From Planctomycetota bacterium (GTDB lineage: Bacteria > Planctomycetota > UBA11346), in contig REDX01000145.1 in NCBI GenBank assembly GCA_007695355.1, forward strand, positions 1 through 37,930: a DNA stretch of 37,930 nt. The letters run 5' to 3'. Under the pieces are notes generated by a model, which was not told the DNA's origin, did not search any database, and saw only the letters and a list, made by a program, of their open reading frames with translations. Below are positions 16,951 through 24,528 of the stretch, piece after piece. How positions within the stretch are numbered: position 1 is the stretch's first letter; every line of letters begins with the position of its first letter. Both the position numbers and the translations under genes were made by a program.

Positions 16951-17530
16951 CGGGAACCTCCTCGCCAAAGGTGTCGCGCCAAAGCTTGCGAAAAGCCTTG
17001 CGTGCATAATGGATGCGAAAGCGCATGGCCCCAGGCTCGATACCCTCCGCCTCGGCCATGTCCTGAGGTTCACAGCCCTCGACATCGCGCATTATGAGGA
17101 GAGCTCGATATTTCTCCGGCAAGAGGGCTAAAACATGGCGCACACGCTGCACCCGTTCGCCTGCCTCTAGGGGGTCAGACTTGGCTTCATCCACGAAGCC
17201 ATCAACCACCTCCGGCAGAGTAAGACAACGTTGACGGCGCAAACGATCGATGGAGAGATTGCGCACCACACGCAGAAACCATGCCTTAAAGGGACGCTGA
17301 GGGTCATAATTCTCGGGCTTGCGAAATAACTTAACAAAAGCGTCTTGTACAATGTCGCGGGCCAAATCATCATCACTCAATAATTGATAGGCTAGCCAAA
17401 AAGCCGGTTCCTGGTATTCGCCCACCAGTGCCTCTAAAGCCCTTCCGTCGGGATCTTCACCCTTGACATAGGCACTTAAAAGCAGTCCTTCCCTGGTGTA
17501 GTCACCACTTTGATCAGACTCCAAGGGCAC
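16940..17530 (-). CDS. ECF-family RNA polymerase sigma factor
   Basis: An extracytoplasmic-function sigma factor. Region 2 is visible as DLARDIVQDAFVKLFRKP with WFLRVVRNLSIDRLRR following. Region 4 is LALLPEKYRALLIMRDVEG with a helix-turn-helix ending in RIHYARKAFRKLW. I choose the GTG at 17530 (196 residues, a normal ECF length), because AAAGGAG lies 5 nt upstream. Alternatives are ATG 17569 and ATG 17725, which would add 13 or 65 unmatched N-terminal residues. The product probably directs transcription in response to envelope signals relayed by the PDZ protein downstream. Confidence 0.88.
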   Translation of the reverse strand: MPLESDQSGDYTREGLLLSAYVKGEDPDGRALEALVGEYQEPAFWLAYQLLSDDDLARDIVQDAFVKLFRKPENYDPQRPFKAWFLRVVRNLSIDRLRRQRCLTLPEVVDGFVDEAKSDPLEAGERVQRVRHVLALLPEKYRALLIMRDVEGCEPQDMAEAEGIEPGAMRFRIHYARKAFRKLWRDTFGEEVPDEA

Positions 17531-17807
17531 CGAAACTCCTTTATGGTGAAAGGCCTTAACGCCTCCCATAGCCAAACCTTCTCTCGCTTGCCCGATCTCG
17601 GCGACAGGGACCGAAGAGTTTTGCTGAGTGTGCGCATAAGCGAGAAATGGGAACACTGGCTTTCCTTTAGCGAGACAGAAAGGCGACAATGGGGAAAGTA
17701 GGAAGAACCTTACCCGTTCGATCATCTATTACTACGTCTGCGGCTTGAATTCATTAGCACCCCCACTGACCACCGCCAAATGCTGGAGTACAGGCATTTA
17801 GGCGGAC

Positions 17808-17836
17808 TTGACAATACTCGTTTAAACGACTATAAA
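17808..17836 (+). promoter_or_regulatory. Near-consensus promoter giving a leaderless marR transcript
   Basis: TTGACA (17808-17813) is a perfect -35 box, the spacer is 17 bp and TATAAA (17831-17836) matches five of six -10 positions. Counting seven bases on puts the expected transcription start at 17843, the A of the marR ATG. No Shine-Dalgarno is present before that ATG, which agrees with leaderless translation. Confidence 0.75.
17815..17832 (+). promoter_or_regulatory. Palindromic operator inside the marR promoter
   Basis: TACTCGTTTAAACGACTA is an 18-bp palindrome matching at 16 of 18 positions, with a perfect CGTTTAAACG core. It fills the spacer between the -35 and -10 boxes, where bound repressor would block RNA polymerase. 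MarR proteins bind palindromes of about this size, so autoregulation is the likely reading. Confidence 0.65.
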
Positions 17837-17842
17837 TCAGTT

Positions 17843-18331
17843 ATGACCACTTCCGCACACCTTCTCCGCCATCTTCACCTGCAGCAGCCTCCGGATCCAG
17901 CAAACCGCGCCTGGATCAGCATCCTCGTGGTGGCCCATGGTCTCAAGGCGGTTAGCGAGCAGCTATTTCGAGAATACGGCATCACCGGCCAACAGTACAA
18001 TGTGCTGCGCATCCTGCGTGGGGCCGGTGATGGCGGCATGAGTTGCAGCTGTATTGCCGAACGTGTCATCGACCGGGACCCAGATATCACCCGACTTTTA
18101 GATCGCCTAGAACGTGCTGGCCATATCGAACGCTGGCGCAATCCGGCCGATCGCAGAAGTGTGCGCGCCCGCCTCAAGCCCAGTGGACAGGCTCTCGTCG
18201 ATGGGATTGATCAACCCCTTGCTCAACTACAAACGCAGGTCTTTACCACCATCCCGCCAAGCGACCAAAAACAACTTGCCGCACTCCTGGATAGCATGAT
18301 CGGTGCCCTGTATTATCCGAGCCCAGAATAA
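17843..18331 (+). CDS. MarR-family transcriptional regulator
   Basis: A 162-residue winged-helix regulator. The helix-turn-helix region is YNVLRILRGAGDGGMSCSCIAERVI, followed by the MarR wing signature DITRLLDRLERAGHIERWRNPADRRSVRARLKPSG. The start at 17843 is chosen because a consensus promoter ends exactly there; an upstream ATG at 17780 would lie before the promoter. Cys residues in MSCSCIAE might serve redox sensing, as in some thiol-based MarR proteins, but this is a guess. Pirin and DoxX genes follow on the same strand and are probably its targets. Confidence 0.9.
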   Translation: MTTSAHLLRHLHLQQPPDPANRAWISILVVAHGLKAVSEQLFREYGITGQQYNVLRILRGAGDGGMSCSCIAERVIDRDPDITRLLDRLERAGHIERWRNPADRRSVRARLKPSGQALVDGIDQPLAQLQTQVFTTIPPSDQKQLAALLDSMIGALYYPSPE

Positions 18332-18358
18332 AAAAACCAAAGTGGGGAGCATAACGCC

Positions 18359-19075
18359 ATGAACAGTACGCGATCATCCACCCAAATCCGTCTACGCCCC
18401 CACGATCAGCGCTTGCATACCCGCATTGGCTGGCTCGATAGCTGGCATTCCTTTAGCTTTGGCCACCACTACGACCCTGCATGGATGGGCCACCGCGCCC
18501 TGCGCGTCATCAATGACGATATCGTTGCCCCCGGCGCCGGCTTCGACTGGCACGGTCACAAAGACATGGAAATCATTACCTGGGTTCTCTCGGGAGCCTT
18601 ACAACACCGGGACGATACCGGTGCGGAAGGCATTATTCGCCCCGGTGAAGCTCAGCACATGCGCGCCGGTCGCGGCATTCGCCATGGCGAATGGAATGCT
18701 TCAAAGGACGAACCCGTGCGCCTCCTACAGATTTGGCTGATGCCCAATCAGCTTAACCTTGACCCCGGCCATCGCCAAGAGCAGATCCCTGTAGATAGCC
18801 AGCGCGGGGTTTGGCTGCCCATTGCCGGCGGCGATCATGCCCCCCTGCCGATGGCCGCCGATGGCCAGGTACAGGTGGCCCAGGGCCCTGGCACCCTGCC
18901 CATTGTCATCGCTGATGGTGACTCGTGGTGGCTGCACCTGGCCACCGGCAGCGCGCAGCTACCAGAACTTGATCGCACCCTGAGCGCCGGAGACGGCCTC
19001 GCCATCGACGGTCCCTGGAAGGGCTCTTTGAGCCTCGGCGACGACGGTCAGGTCCTCGCTTTTTTATTGACCTAA
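18359..19075 (+). CDS. Pirin-family bicupin protein
   Basis: A 238-residue pirin/YhhW-like protein. The N-terminal cupin keeps the metal ligands in FDWHGHKDMEIITWVLSG and the later HMRAGRGIRHGEWN segment. The C-terminal half is the second, degenerate cupin. Bacterial pirins of this type are iron-binding and some have quercetin 2,3-dioxygenase activity. GGGGAG lies upstream of the ATG and the gene is 27 bp from marR. Pirin genes controlled by MarR-type repressors and paired with DoxX are common in electrophile or quinone stress loci. Confidence 0.93.
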   Translation: MNSTRSSTQIRLRPHDQRLHTRIGWLDSWHSFSFGHHYDPAWMGHRALRVINDDIVAPGAGFDWHGHKDMEIITWVLSGALQHRDDTGAEGIIRPGEAQHMRAGRGIRHGEWNASKDEPVRLLQIWLMPNQLNLDPGHRQEQIPVDSQRGVWLPIAGGDHAPLPMAADGQVQVAQGPGTLPIVIADGDSWWLHLATGSAQLPELDRTLSAGDGLAIDGPWKGSLSLGDDGQVLAFLLT

Positions 19076-19102
19076 CCCCACACCCAAGCCCCTGGAGTTC
19101 CC

Positions 19103-19531
19103 ATGTCCCTCGCCACCCTCTTCCACCATGGACCCTTGCACCATAGCGCGGTGCTGATGGGGCGCATTGCCCTGGCAGCGATTTTTCTTGCCTCTGGCTT
19201 CGGTAAAATCGCCAATTTTTCCGGCACCGCTGCCTTTATGGCCAGCAAGGGTATACCGATAACCAGCTTCTTGCTGATCGGCGCCATTACCTTTCTCCTT
19301 ATCGGCGCCTTGAGTCTGATCCTTGGCCTACGCGCCCGTTTCGGAGCGCTCTTGCTGATCGTTTTCCTCGTCCCCACCACCCTTATTTTCCATCCCCCTT
19401 GGGATAGTAGCGAGCAGATTCAATTCCTTAAAAATATCGGACTGATCGGTGGCTTGCTGATGGTCATGGCCCACGGCAGTGGCGCCTTTTCCCTTGAGCG
19501 CTGTATTCGTGGCGGCGGCGGTAAGTCCTAA
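19103..19531 (+). CDS. DoxX-family membrane protein
   Basis: A 142-residue protein with four hydrophobic helices. It contains the DoxX pattern LMGRIALAAIFLASGFGKIANFSGT near the start and GLLMVMAHGSGAFSLE near the end. DoxX proteins are inner-membrane proteins often tied to quinone or thiol redox stress, with biochemistry not fully settled. TGGAG precedes the ATG, 27 bp after the pirin gene, so it is the third gene of the marR operon. Confidence 0.88.
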   Translation: MSLATLFHHGPLHHSAVLMGRIALAAIFLASGFGKIANFSGTAAFMASKGIPITSFLLIGAITFLLIGALSLILGLRARFGALLLIVFLVPTTLIFHPPWDSSEQIQFLKNIGLIGGLLMVMAHGSGAFSLERCIRGGGGKS

Positions 19532-19780
19532 AGCAAAGGGTTCAGCCCACAGAACATAAGCGTCCCCGGTGGCGTTGCAGCAGGGCGCTAAATTCAACAG
19601 AAAAGCTCAACCCTTGCTTTTCTTGGGATCCCCGCATGCTCCCGCGCCGATGTCGGCACTGCTGCCGGCAATGCGTGAGCGCTAGGGCAGGATGAGCCCA
19701 TAGGCGCTCGTCTGTGACCTGCCGGTCGTCGGCATGTCTCTTTCCCTATCCATCGCCAAGGCTCCGAAAGCCCATGGACG

Positions 19781-21538
19781 ATGCCTCTTCGCGCGTACAA
19801 CGCCATGAAAGTCCCTATGACTGCCTCTCCCGCCTCTGCCCCGGCTCCCGCCGTGGACTTCGACTCTTTAGGTCTTCCCGAAAACATGCTCGCCACCGTT
19901 CGCGCCAAGGGATATACCATCCCCTCGCCGATTCAGGCAGCGACCATCCCCGCCCTGCTTGAGGGCCGGGATGTGCTGGGCCAGGCGCAAACCGGAACCG
20001 GCAAAACCGCCGCCTTTGCCCTGCCCCTATTAGCCCGTCTCGACACCTCCATTCCGGTAACCCAGGTTTTAGTGCTGGCCCCAACTCGCGAGTTGGCCAT
20101 TCAGGTGGCTGAATCGTTTAGTGAATATGGCGCCGGCCTGCGTGGCTTGCGGGTGACCTGTCTCTACGGCGGGGCCAGCTATATTCCGCAGTTACGCGAT
20201 TTACAGCGTGGAGCCCACGTGGTGGTCGGCACCCCCGGCCGGCTCATTGATCACCTTGATCGCGGCACGCTGAAGTTGGATCAACTACGTGCCCTGGTTC
20301 TTGACGAAGCCGATGAAATGCTGCGCATGGGCTTTATTGAGGATGTAGCTCGCATTGCCTCCGCCTGCCCGAAAGAACGGCAAACCACCCTCTTTTCCGC
20401 CACCTTGCCGCCACCAATCCGGGCCTTGGCACGCAGCCATACGCGCGATCCCCTGGAAATCTCGATTGCGGCCAGTGGTGAAAAGCCACTGATCCGACAA
20501 TGCGCGGCGATTGTCCCCTATCGCGATAAAATCGATGCCCTCTTACGCCTACTGAGCTTTGAAGACACCGATGGCATCATTGTTTTCGTCGCCACCAAAG
20601 TGGCCACCAATGAAGTCGCGGAGGCATTGGTAAGCCACGGTCATCGCGCCGCCATGCTCTCCGGCGATGTCGCCCAGCGTGATCGCGAACACACCGTGAG
20701 CCGATTTATTAAGGGCGATATTGATATTTTGGTTGCTACCGATGTGGCCGCCCGGGGCCTAGACGTCGATCGAGTTTCGCACGTCGTCAATTTTGATCTG
20801 CCACCAGATATCGAAACCTACACCCATCGCATTGGCCGTACTGGCCGCGCCGGTCGTACCGGCACTGCCATTGCATTTGCCAACCCCAATCAACGCTATC
20901 TCCTCAATAATCTGGTTCGACGCGCCGGCATGGATATCGAACGCTGGGATAAGCCGAGCGCCGAATCGGTAAACCAGGCGCGCCTCAAACGTTTCGGCAA
21001 GCGCCTCGTCTTAGAGCACGAGCGCCGTACCGACCTTGAAGCTTACCGCACTCTGATTGAGGAAATAGAAAGCGCCCATGGCATTAGCGCTTCTGAATTA
21101 GCAGCTACTTTGGCCCGTCTGGTCAACGGCGATGCACAACCCTTCCGCGACCAAAAACAGCCCATCGATCGCCGCCCGGTGGCTCGCGAAACGCACCGTC
21201 GGGATAATCATCCGCCAGCAAAGTTTGCCAAGCGTCACGCCGCCGATCGCCAGCCCAGCGCCCCCAAAGCCGCACCTCCGAAACGCACCGATACCTTTAA
21301 TGCCGGCACTCTCTATACCCTCGCGGTGGGCTACAAACACGGAGCCAATCCGTCTCGGGTCTTGGCCACGGTGGCCGGTGCCACCGGCCTTGAAGGCCGC
21401 GCCATTGGACGCATCGCCATTGGCGAAACCGAAACCGTCATCGAAACCGCCTCCCCCCTCGATCGCCGAGCCCTCAGCGCCCTCGCCAAAGCCCGCATCA
21501 ATGGCCAAGCTTTGAGTCCCGATCGTCAACCGCTCTAG
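19781..21538 (+). CDS. deaD: DEAD-box ATP-dependent RNA helicase (DeaD/CsdA type)
   Basis: An RNA helicase for ribosome assembly and mRNA unwinding, often cold-induced. All motifs are present: the Q motif (GYTIPSPIQAATIP), motif I AQTGTGKT, Ia PTRELA, motif II DEAD, motif III SAT, and motif VI HRIGRTGRAG. A basic linker of ~60 residues follows, then a C-terminal DbpA-like RNA-binding domain (YTLAVGYKHGANPSRVLATVAGATGL-type pattern, split here by its helices). Length is 585 residues from 19781; starts at 19805 or 19817 are also possible and none has a clear ribosome binding site. The preceding 249 bp contain no gene and may form a long leader, as known for csdA mRNAs. Confidence 0.93.
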   Translation: MPLRAYNAMKVPMTASPASAPAPAVDFDSLGLPENMLATVRAKGYTIPSPIQAATIPALLEGRDVLGQAQTGTGKTAAFALPLLARLDTSIPVTQVLVLAPTRELAIQVAESFSEYGAGLRGLRVTCLYGGASYIPQLRDLQRGAHVVVGTPGRLIDHLDRGTLKLDQLRALVLDEADEMLRMGFIEDVARIASACPKERQTTLFSATLPPPIRALARSHTRDPLEISIAASGEKPLIRQCAAIVPYRDKIDALLRLLSFEDTDGIIVFVATKVATNEVAEALVSHGHRAAMLSGDVAQRDREHTVSRFIKGDIDILVATDVAARGLDVDRVSHVVNFDLPPDIETYTHRIGRTGRAGRTGTAIAFANPNQRYLLNNLVRRAGMDIERWDKPSAESVNQARLKRFGKRLVLEHERRTDLEAYRTLIEEIESAHGISASELAATLARLVNGDAQPFRDQKQPIDRRPVARETHRRDNHPPAKFAKRHAADRQPSAPKAAPPKRTDTFNAGTLYTLAVGYKHGANPSRVLATVAGATGLEGRAIGRIAIGETETVIETASPLDRRALSALAKARINGQALSPDRQPL

Positions 21539-21568
21539 CTCGGAATACGGTGAGGGATTCGTGCAAGC

Positions 21569-21598
21569 TGACAGAGAACACCTATCTGTTCTCTGTCA
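21569..21598. terminator. Perfect 12-bp hairpin between convergent genes
   Basis: TGACAGAGAACA (21569-21580) and TGTTCTCTGTCA (21587-21598) pair perfectly around the loop CCTATC; AAGC and GCTT extend the stem across a 2-nt bulge. It sits between deaD and the convergent CheA-like gene. There is no U-run on either side, so it may be a bidirectional terminator of the weak type or a 3'-end stabilising element. Confidence 0.5.
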
Positions 21599-21666
21599 TG
21601 GCTTCGCATGCCAGATCCCGCGGCCCCTGAATTTCATCTCACCCCGCTCAAGATATGAAATGACAT

Positions 21667-23211
21667 TCATTCCATAGGAACGGTAAACGCATTCCAATCC
21701 TGGCGCAGTTTACTGTCGTCAATCGCCCAAAAATGCGTACTGCCCACACGGGCAATACCGGCAAGAAACGCTGGCGCGGATCCATTCGCCGGTAATCCCT
21801 GAATGAGGGCACTGGCAAAACCAAGCACCCGATCTACAGCCATCACGGCAGAGATGCCACCGAGATCGAGGATAATGAGGGGGCGCTTGAGTTGACGGCC
21901 GAATTGGGGATCCCACTCACGAAAGCCGAGAAGCACCAAAGGTGAACCAGCAACTTCCACCATCCCATCTTCGACCGCTGGCGGAGCATCCACCATCAGT
22001 CCCTGGACCATGGATACGGGCAAGCCAAGGGCGCGCTCCGATAATGTGATCAAGAGATAGTTATCAAATCGATAGGGCACCGGGAATACCAGCTCGAAGG
22101 CGGTGCCAAATCCAAGTTTGGTTTCCAGATCAATTCGCCCGCCATGGCGATCCACCATTGCCGCGACGGCATCCATGCCAACCCCACGCCCGCTGACGGT
22201 AGACAACTGAGCCGCAGTTGAAAATCCTGGACGGAAAATCAATTTAAGGCGCTCATAGCGGGTTAGGGCATCGGCCTCCCGTTGCTCAAGAATACCTTTA
22301 CTTACCGCCGATCGCGCAATCGCCCGATCGTCCATACCCCGGCCATCCTCCGCAATCCGGACAATAAAGCTGCCTCCTTCAAAGCGGAAACCCAACTCCA
22401 AGCGGGCGGTGGCGGCCTTGGCCGCGGCGCGGCGATCCTCGGGATTCTCGATGCCATGGTCAAGACCATTACGTAGGAGGTGCGGTAAGGCACCTGCAAG
22501 ATCGCTAACCGTGGCGGCATCGGCGGCGACACCATCCCCGCTGACAATGAAATCGACCTCGCGGCCAAGAGCAGCAGCAGTTTCGCGCACCATGCGCTTA
22601 AGCCTTGGCAGGAGAGATCGCACTGGCTTGGTGCGGATACCTAATAAGCGTCGAGCAATCTGAGCGACTTGCGCCCCACGTTGGTCATCACCGCTGGCTA
22701 AAAGATCAGATCGTAGATTCTCGGTGTCCTGAAAAATCCGATCTAATTCATCAATTGACACCGTTAGTTCAGGGCGCTCTTCGCCTGCCGGTGCCCCAGG
22801 CGGCATGGCAGGCTGAACCGTCGACGAAGCTGAGACCTCTTGGCCCGGTTGAATAGTGTTAAGCCAAGAAAGTAATTGTTCGTCCGGTGGTGCATCTGGA
22901 TTGCTGCGCAAGCGTCGCAGCTCATCACCGACGCGCAGCATCATATTTCCAAGCGCCGGAGTTGGGAGATGGCCACCATCGCGCCATAGCCGGAGAACCT
23001 CTTCGGCTTGATGAACAAACTCTCCCAAATTCTGCAACCCGACACTTAATGCATTGCCTTTGATCGTATGGTAAACCCGAAATGCTTCTTGAACAGCTTG
23101 CGCCCCTTGGGACCCACTTATCAATAATTCAGCCAACTCATCCAAGCGCTCACACTGCGGCGTGAATTCTTCATCGAAGGCCGCGATAAATTCATGGTCA
23201 ATGGCATTCAT
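21667..23211 (-). CDS. CheA-like chemosensory histidine kinase
   Basis: A 514-residue kinase with the CheA domain order but no P2 domain. An Hpt domain comes first, with the phospho-accepting His at 48 in YHTIKGNALS. A dimerisation helix pair near 150-200 (SIDELDRIFQDTENLRSDLL) follows. The HATPase has its N box HLLRNGLDHGIENPEDR, G1 EDGRGMDD and G2 STVSGRGVGMDAV. The C-terminal ~130 residues are CheW-like. It closes a four-part operon with 4-bp ATGA overlaps. No CheW, CheY or receptor gene is next to it, so it likely takes input from the unusual neighbours or from proteins encoded elsewhere. Because the P2 domain is missing, its phosphotransfer partner is not predictable. Confidence 0.88.
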   Translation of the reverse strand: MNAIDHEFIAAFDEEFTPQCERLDELAELLISGSQGAQAVQEAFRVYHTIKGNALSVGLQNLGEFVHQAEEVLRLWRDGGHLPTPALGNMMLRVGDELRRLRSNPDAPPDEQLLSWLNTIQPGQEVSASSTVQPAMPPGAPAGEERPELTVSIDELDRIFQDTENLRSDLLASGDDQRGAQVAQIARRLLGIRTKPVRSLLPRLKRMVRETAAALGREVDFIVSGDGVAADAATVSDLAGALPHLLRNGLDHGIENPEDRRAAAKAATARLELGFRFEGGSFIVRIAEDGRGMDDRAIARSAVSKGILEQREADALTRYERLKLIFRPGFSTAAQLSTVSGRGVGMDAVAAMVDRHGGRIDLETKLGFGTAFELVFPVPYRFDNYLLITLSERALGLPVSMVQGLMVDAPPAVEDGMVEVAGSPLVLLGFREWDPQFGRQLKRPLIILDLGGISAVMAVDRVLGFASALIQGLPANGSAPAFLAGIARVGSTHFWAIDDSKLRQDWNAFTVPME

Positions 23212-23645
23212 GAGAGCAACTCCACCCTATCTGCAGGGAAAATCAGGCGCTGACCGTCTTGCCGGGCAATCACCGCCATGGTTGCAGTACCAGGTGGCCA
23301 TGCCGCAGGCAGAGGAGTGCCGCCAATCAAGCCCAAATAAACATTGGTATCGAGGGCCATCCACTGCAGGCCTGTCGCCACCCGCTCAACATCGGCGATG
23401 TCCAATTCATGGCTACGCTGATCATGCAGAACACGCATGAGAAAGGACAGACTGGGGGAATTAAGCGTATCATCCAACTGCGGCTGGCGATCTTCGAGAA
23501 GACTTACCACGAGTTCTTGCGGATAACTGAGGCTGCCATTAAGGGCCGCCTGGAGTACAAGGTCAAAACAACGTAAGGACTCACTACCGGCCCAGTGGCG
23601 CCAGGCCTGAAGTCGCGAGTCCCACAGATGATCGACCGCGCTCAT
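23208..23645 (-). CDS. Unrecognised protein in the CheA-like operon
   Basis: A 145-residue protein of no family I recognise. It begins with Trp-rich helical sequence (LWDSRLQAWRHWAG) and ends with a beta-like pattern (MAVIARQDGQRLIFPADRVELLS) that faintly resembles the start of a CheW domain; that likeness is too weak to rely on. It overlaps both the upstream and downstream genes by ATGA, so translation is coupled. Its position directly before the kinase suggests that it is an adaptor or regulator of that kinase. Confidence 0.75.
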   Translation of the reverse strand: MSAVDHLWDSRLQAWRHWAGSESLRCFDLVLQAALNGSLSYPQELVVSLLEDRQPQLDDTLNSPSLSFLMRVLHDQRSHELDIADVERVATGLQWMALDTNVYLGLIGGTPLPAAWPPGTATMAVIARQDGQRLIFPADRVELLS

Positions 23646-23905
23646 GGCTGATCTCCAGCCAAAACGCGCTCTAAGGGTTCACTCGCTGCGCGAAGATTAT
23701 CATCTAAGGCCAACCACAATCCGGCTTCTAGGGCAGCATTGGCGAGGGATTTGTCGACGCCTGTCGAACTGGCAAGGGCCTCCAAGCGGACAAAGGCTTC
23801 TGCTCGACGGCCACCAGCAATGGAGATCACTGCATTCACGGCAGCGAAGCGTTCTGGACTCGAATCCGAGCGCAGACAAATCCCCGCACTGGATTCTAGC
23901 TCATC
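23642..23905 (-). CDS. Downstream (-1 frame) part of a split protein in the CheA-like operon
   Basis: This frame is open from the slippery run at 23905 to the stop at 23642 (87 residues) and reads as normal protein: KDELESSAGICLRS, then PERFAAVNAVISIAGG and a helical end. The only usual start codon inside is GTG at 23839, which has no ribosome binding site and would drop well-formed sequence upstream of it. I therefore read it as a C-terminal extension of the gene at 23896-24369, joined by a -1 frameshift at the run of nine A residues. The joined product would have 242 residues. The alternatives are a separate 65-residue gene from 23839, or a natural or sequencing frameshift. No family is recognised. 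Confidence 0.6.
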   Translation of the reverse strand, partial: DELESSAGICLRSDSSPERFAAVNAVISIAGGRRAEAFVRLEALASSTGVDKSLANAALEAGLWLALDDNLRAASEPLERVLAGDQP

Positions 23906-23914
23906 TTTTTTTTT
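23862..23914 (-). promoter_or_regulatory. Candidate programmed -1 ribosomal frameshift signal
   Basis: On the minus strand, nine A residues and a G (23914-23905) place the heptamer A-AAA-AAG in the reading frame of the upstream gene, the same heptamer used in E. coli dnaX. The zero-frame stop TAG comes two codons later. After an 8-nt spacer (23904-23897), GAATCC-AGTGC (23896-23886) pairs with GCGCT-(C)-GGATTC (23873-23862), an 11-bp stem with one bulged base and a 12-nt loop. Slippage by one base joins the two frames. No Shine-Dalgarno-like stimulator is obvious upstream. Confidence 0.6.
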
Positions 23915-24369
23915 ACGTTTACGATTGGAGGCGGCATACCACCGCCAAGATCAGGAACCGCCGTCGGCTCTGCTAAAAAGTCCGTAATCGCTTCTACGTG
24001 ATGACTGCGAATATGCACCTCAAGGGCGGCGAGTAATTGTGCAGCAATACAGGCTCGGTACATAACTTCATCCGGTGGTGAACCCGTCCGAACCATCGTG
24101 TAATTGACCTGATTATTTAGTAATATCCAGCGGCACTTTACTTCGATATAGCGCACCACGGCACAATAGCAGAGGTCTTCTGGGTCATCAACGATTGATA
24201 TGACACCAACGAACTCGTCACGCATGGAACGAATCCACTCTAAAGTTTCCGCCTTCGATGCATCGCTGGCATCAGACCATTCGGCAATTGTCGCCTTCCA
24301 CTCTGTGTCGAGCTTAGGATCCAAGAGATACGCACGCAGCTCTTCTTGCGAGCAGTCAAGGGTGGCCAT
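23896..24369 (-). CDS. Unrecognised protein heading the CheA-like operon (zero-frame product)
   Basis: A 157-residue protein from the ATG at 24369, which has CAGGAG at 7 nt; a longer reading from 24426 lacks a site. It is acidic and mostly helical, with several Cys and Trp residues (DLCYCAVVRYIEVKCRWILL) and a C-terminal Gly/Pro-rich stretch before the Lys run. No known family is evident. The frame ends just after a slippery A-run, and the -1 frame continues with good coding sequence for 87 residues, so the full-length protein may have 242 residues. It is divergent from the PYP-fusion gene, with 159 bp between the two starts. Confidence 0.72.
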   Translation of the reverse strand: MATLDCSQEELRAYLLDPKLDTEWKATIAEWSDASDASKAETLEWIRSMRDEFVGVISIVDDPEDLCYCAVVRYIEVKCRWILLNNQVNYTMVRTGSPPDEVMYRACIAAQLLAALEVHIRSHHVEAITDFLAEPTAVPDLGGGMPPPIVNVKKKMS

Positions 24370-24386
24370 AGATAAACTCCTGGGTA

Positions 24387-24414
24387 TTGAAACGGGCGAG
24401 ACACCTGATATAAG
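24387..24414 (+). promoter_or_regulatory. Possible promoter of the PYP-fusion gene
   Basis: TTGAAA (24387-24392), a 16-bp spacer and TATAAG (24409-24414) form a sigma-70-type promoter that would start near 24421, leaving a leader of about 108 nt before the ATG at 24529. It lies within the divergent intergenic region shared with the CheA-like operon. Confidence 0.45.
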
Positions 24415-24528
24415 GTTGAATAGCAAGTTCTGTTTGGGGATTACTTACTCATACAGCAAACACCATAAGAGCACTTTCAGTAAAATCAACAACTCCTCGC
24501 TTCCCCTCCCCGCTAAGGAACCCACACC

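Noticed and set aside
23642-23839. A free-standing 65-residue gene starting at GTG 23839
   Set aside because: There is no ribosome binding site, and the same frame is open and protein-like for a further 22 codons upstream, up to the slippery run.
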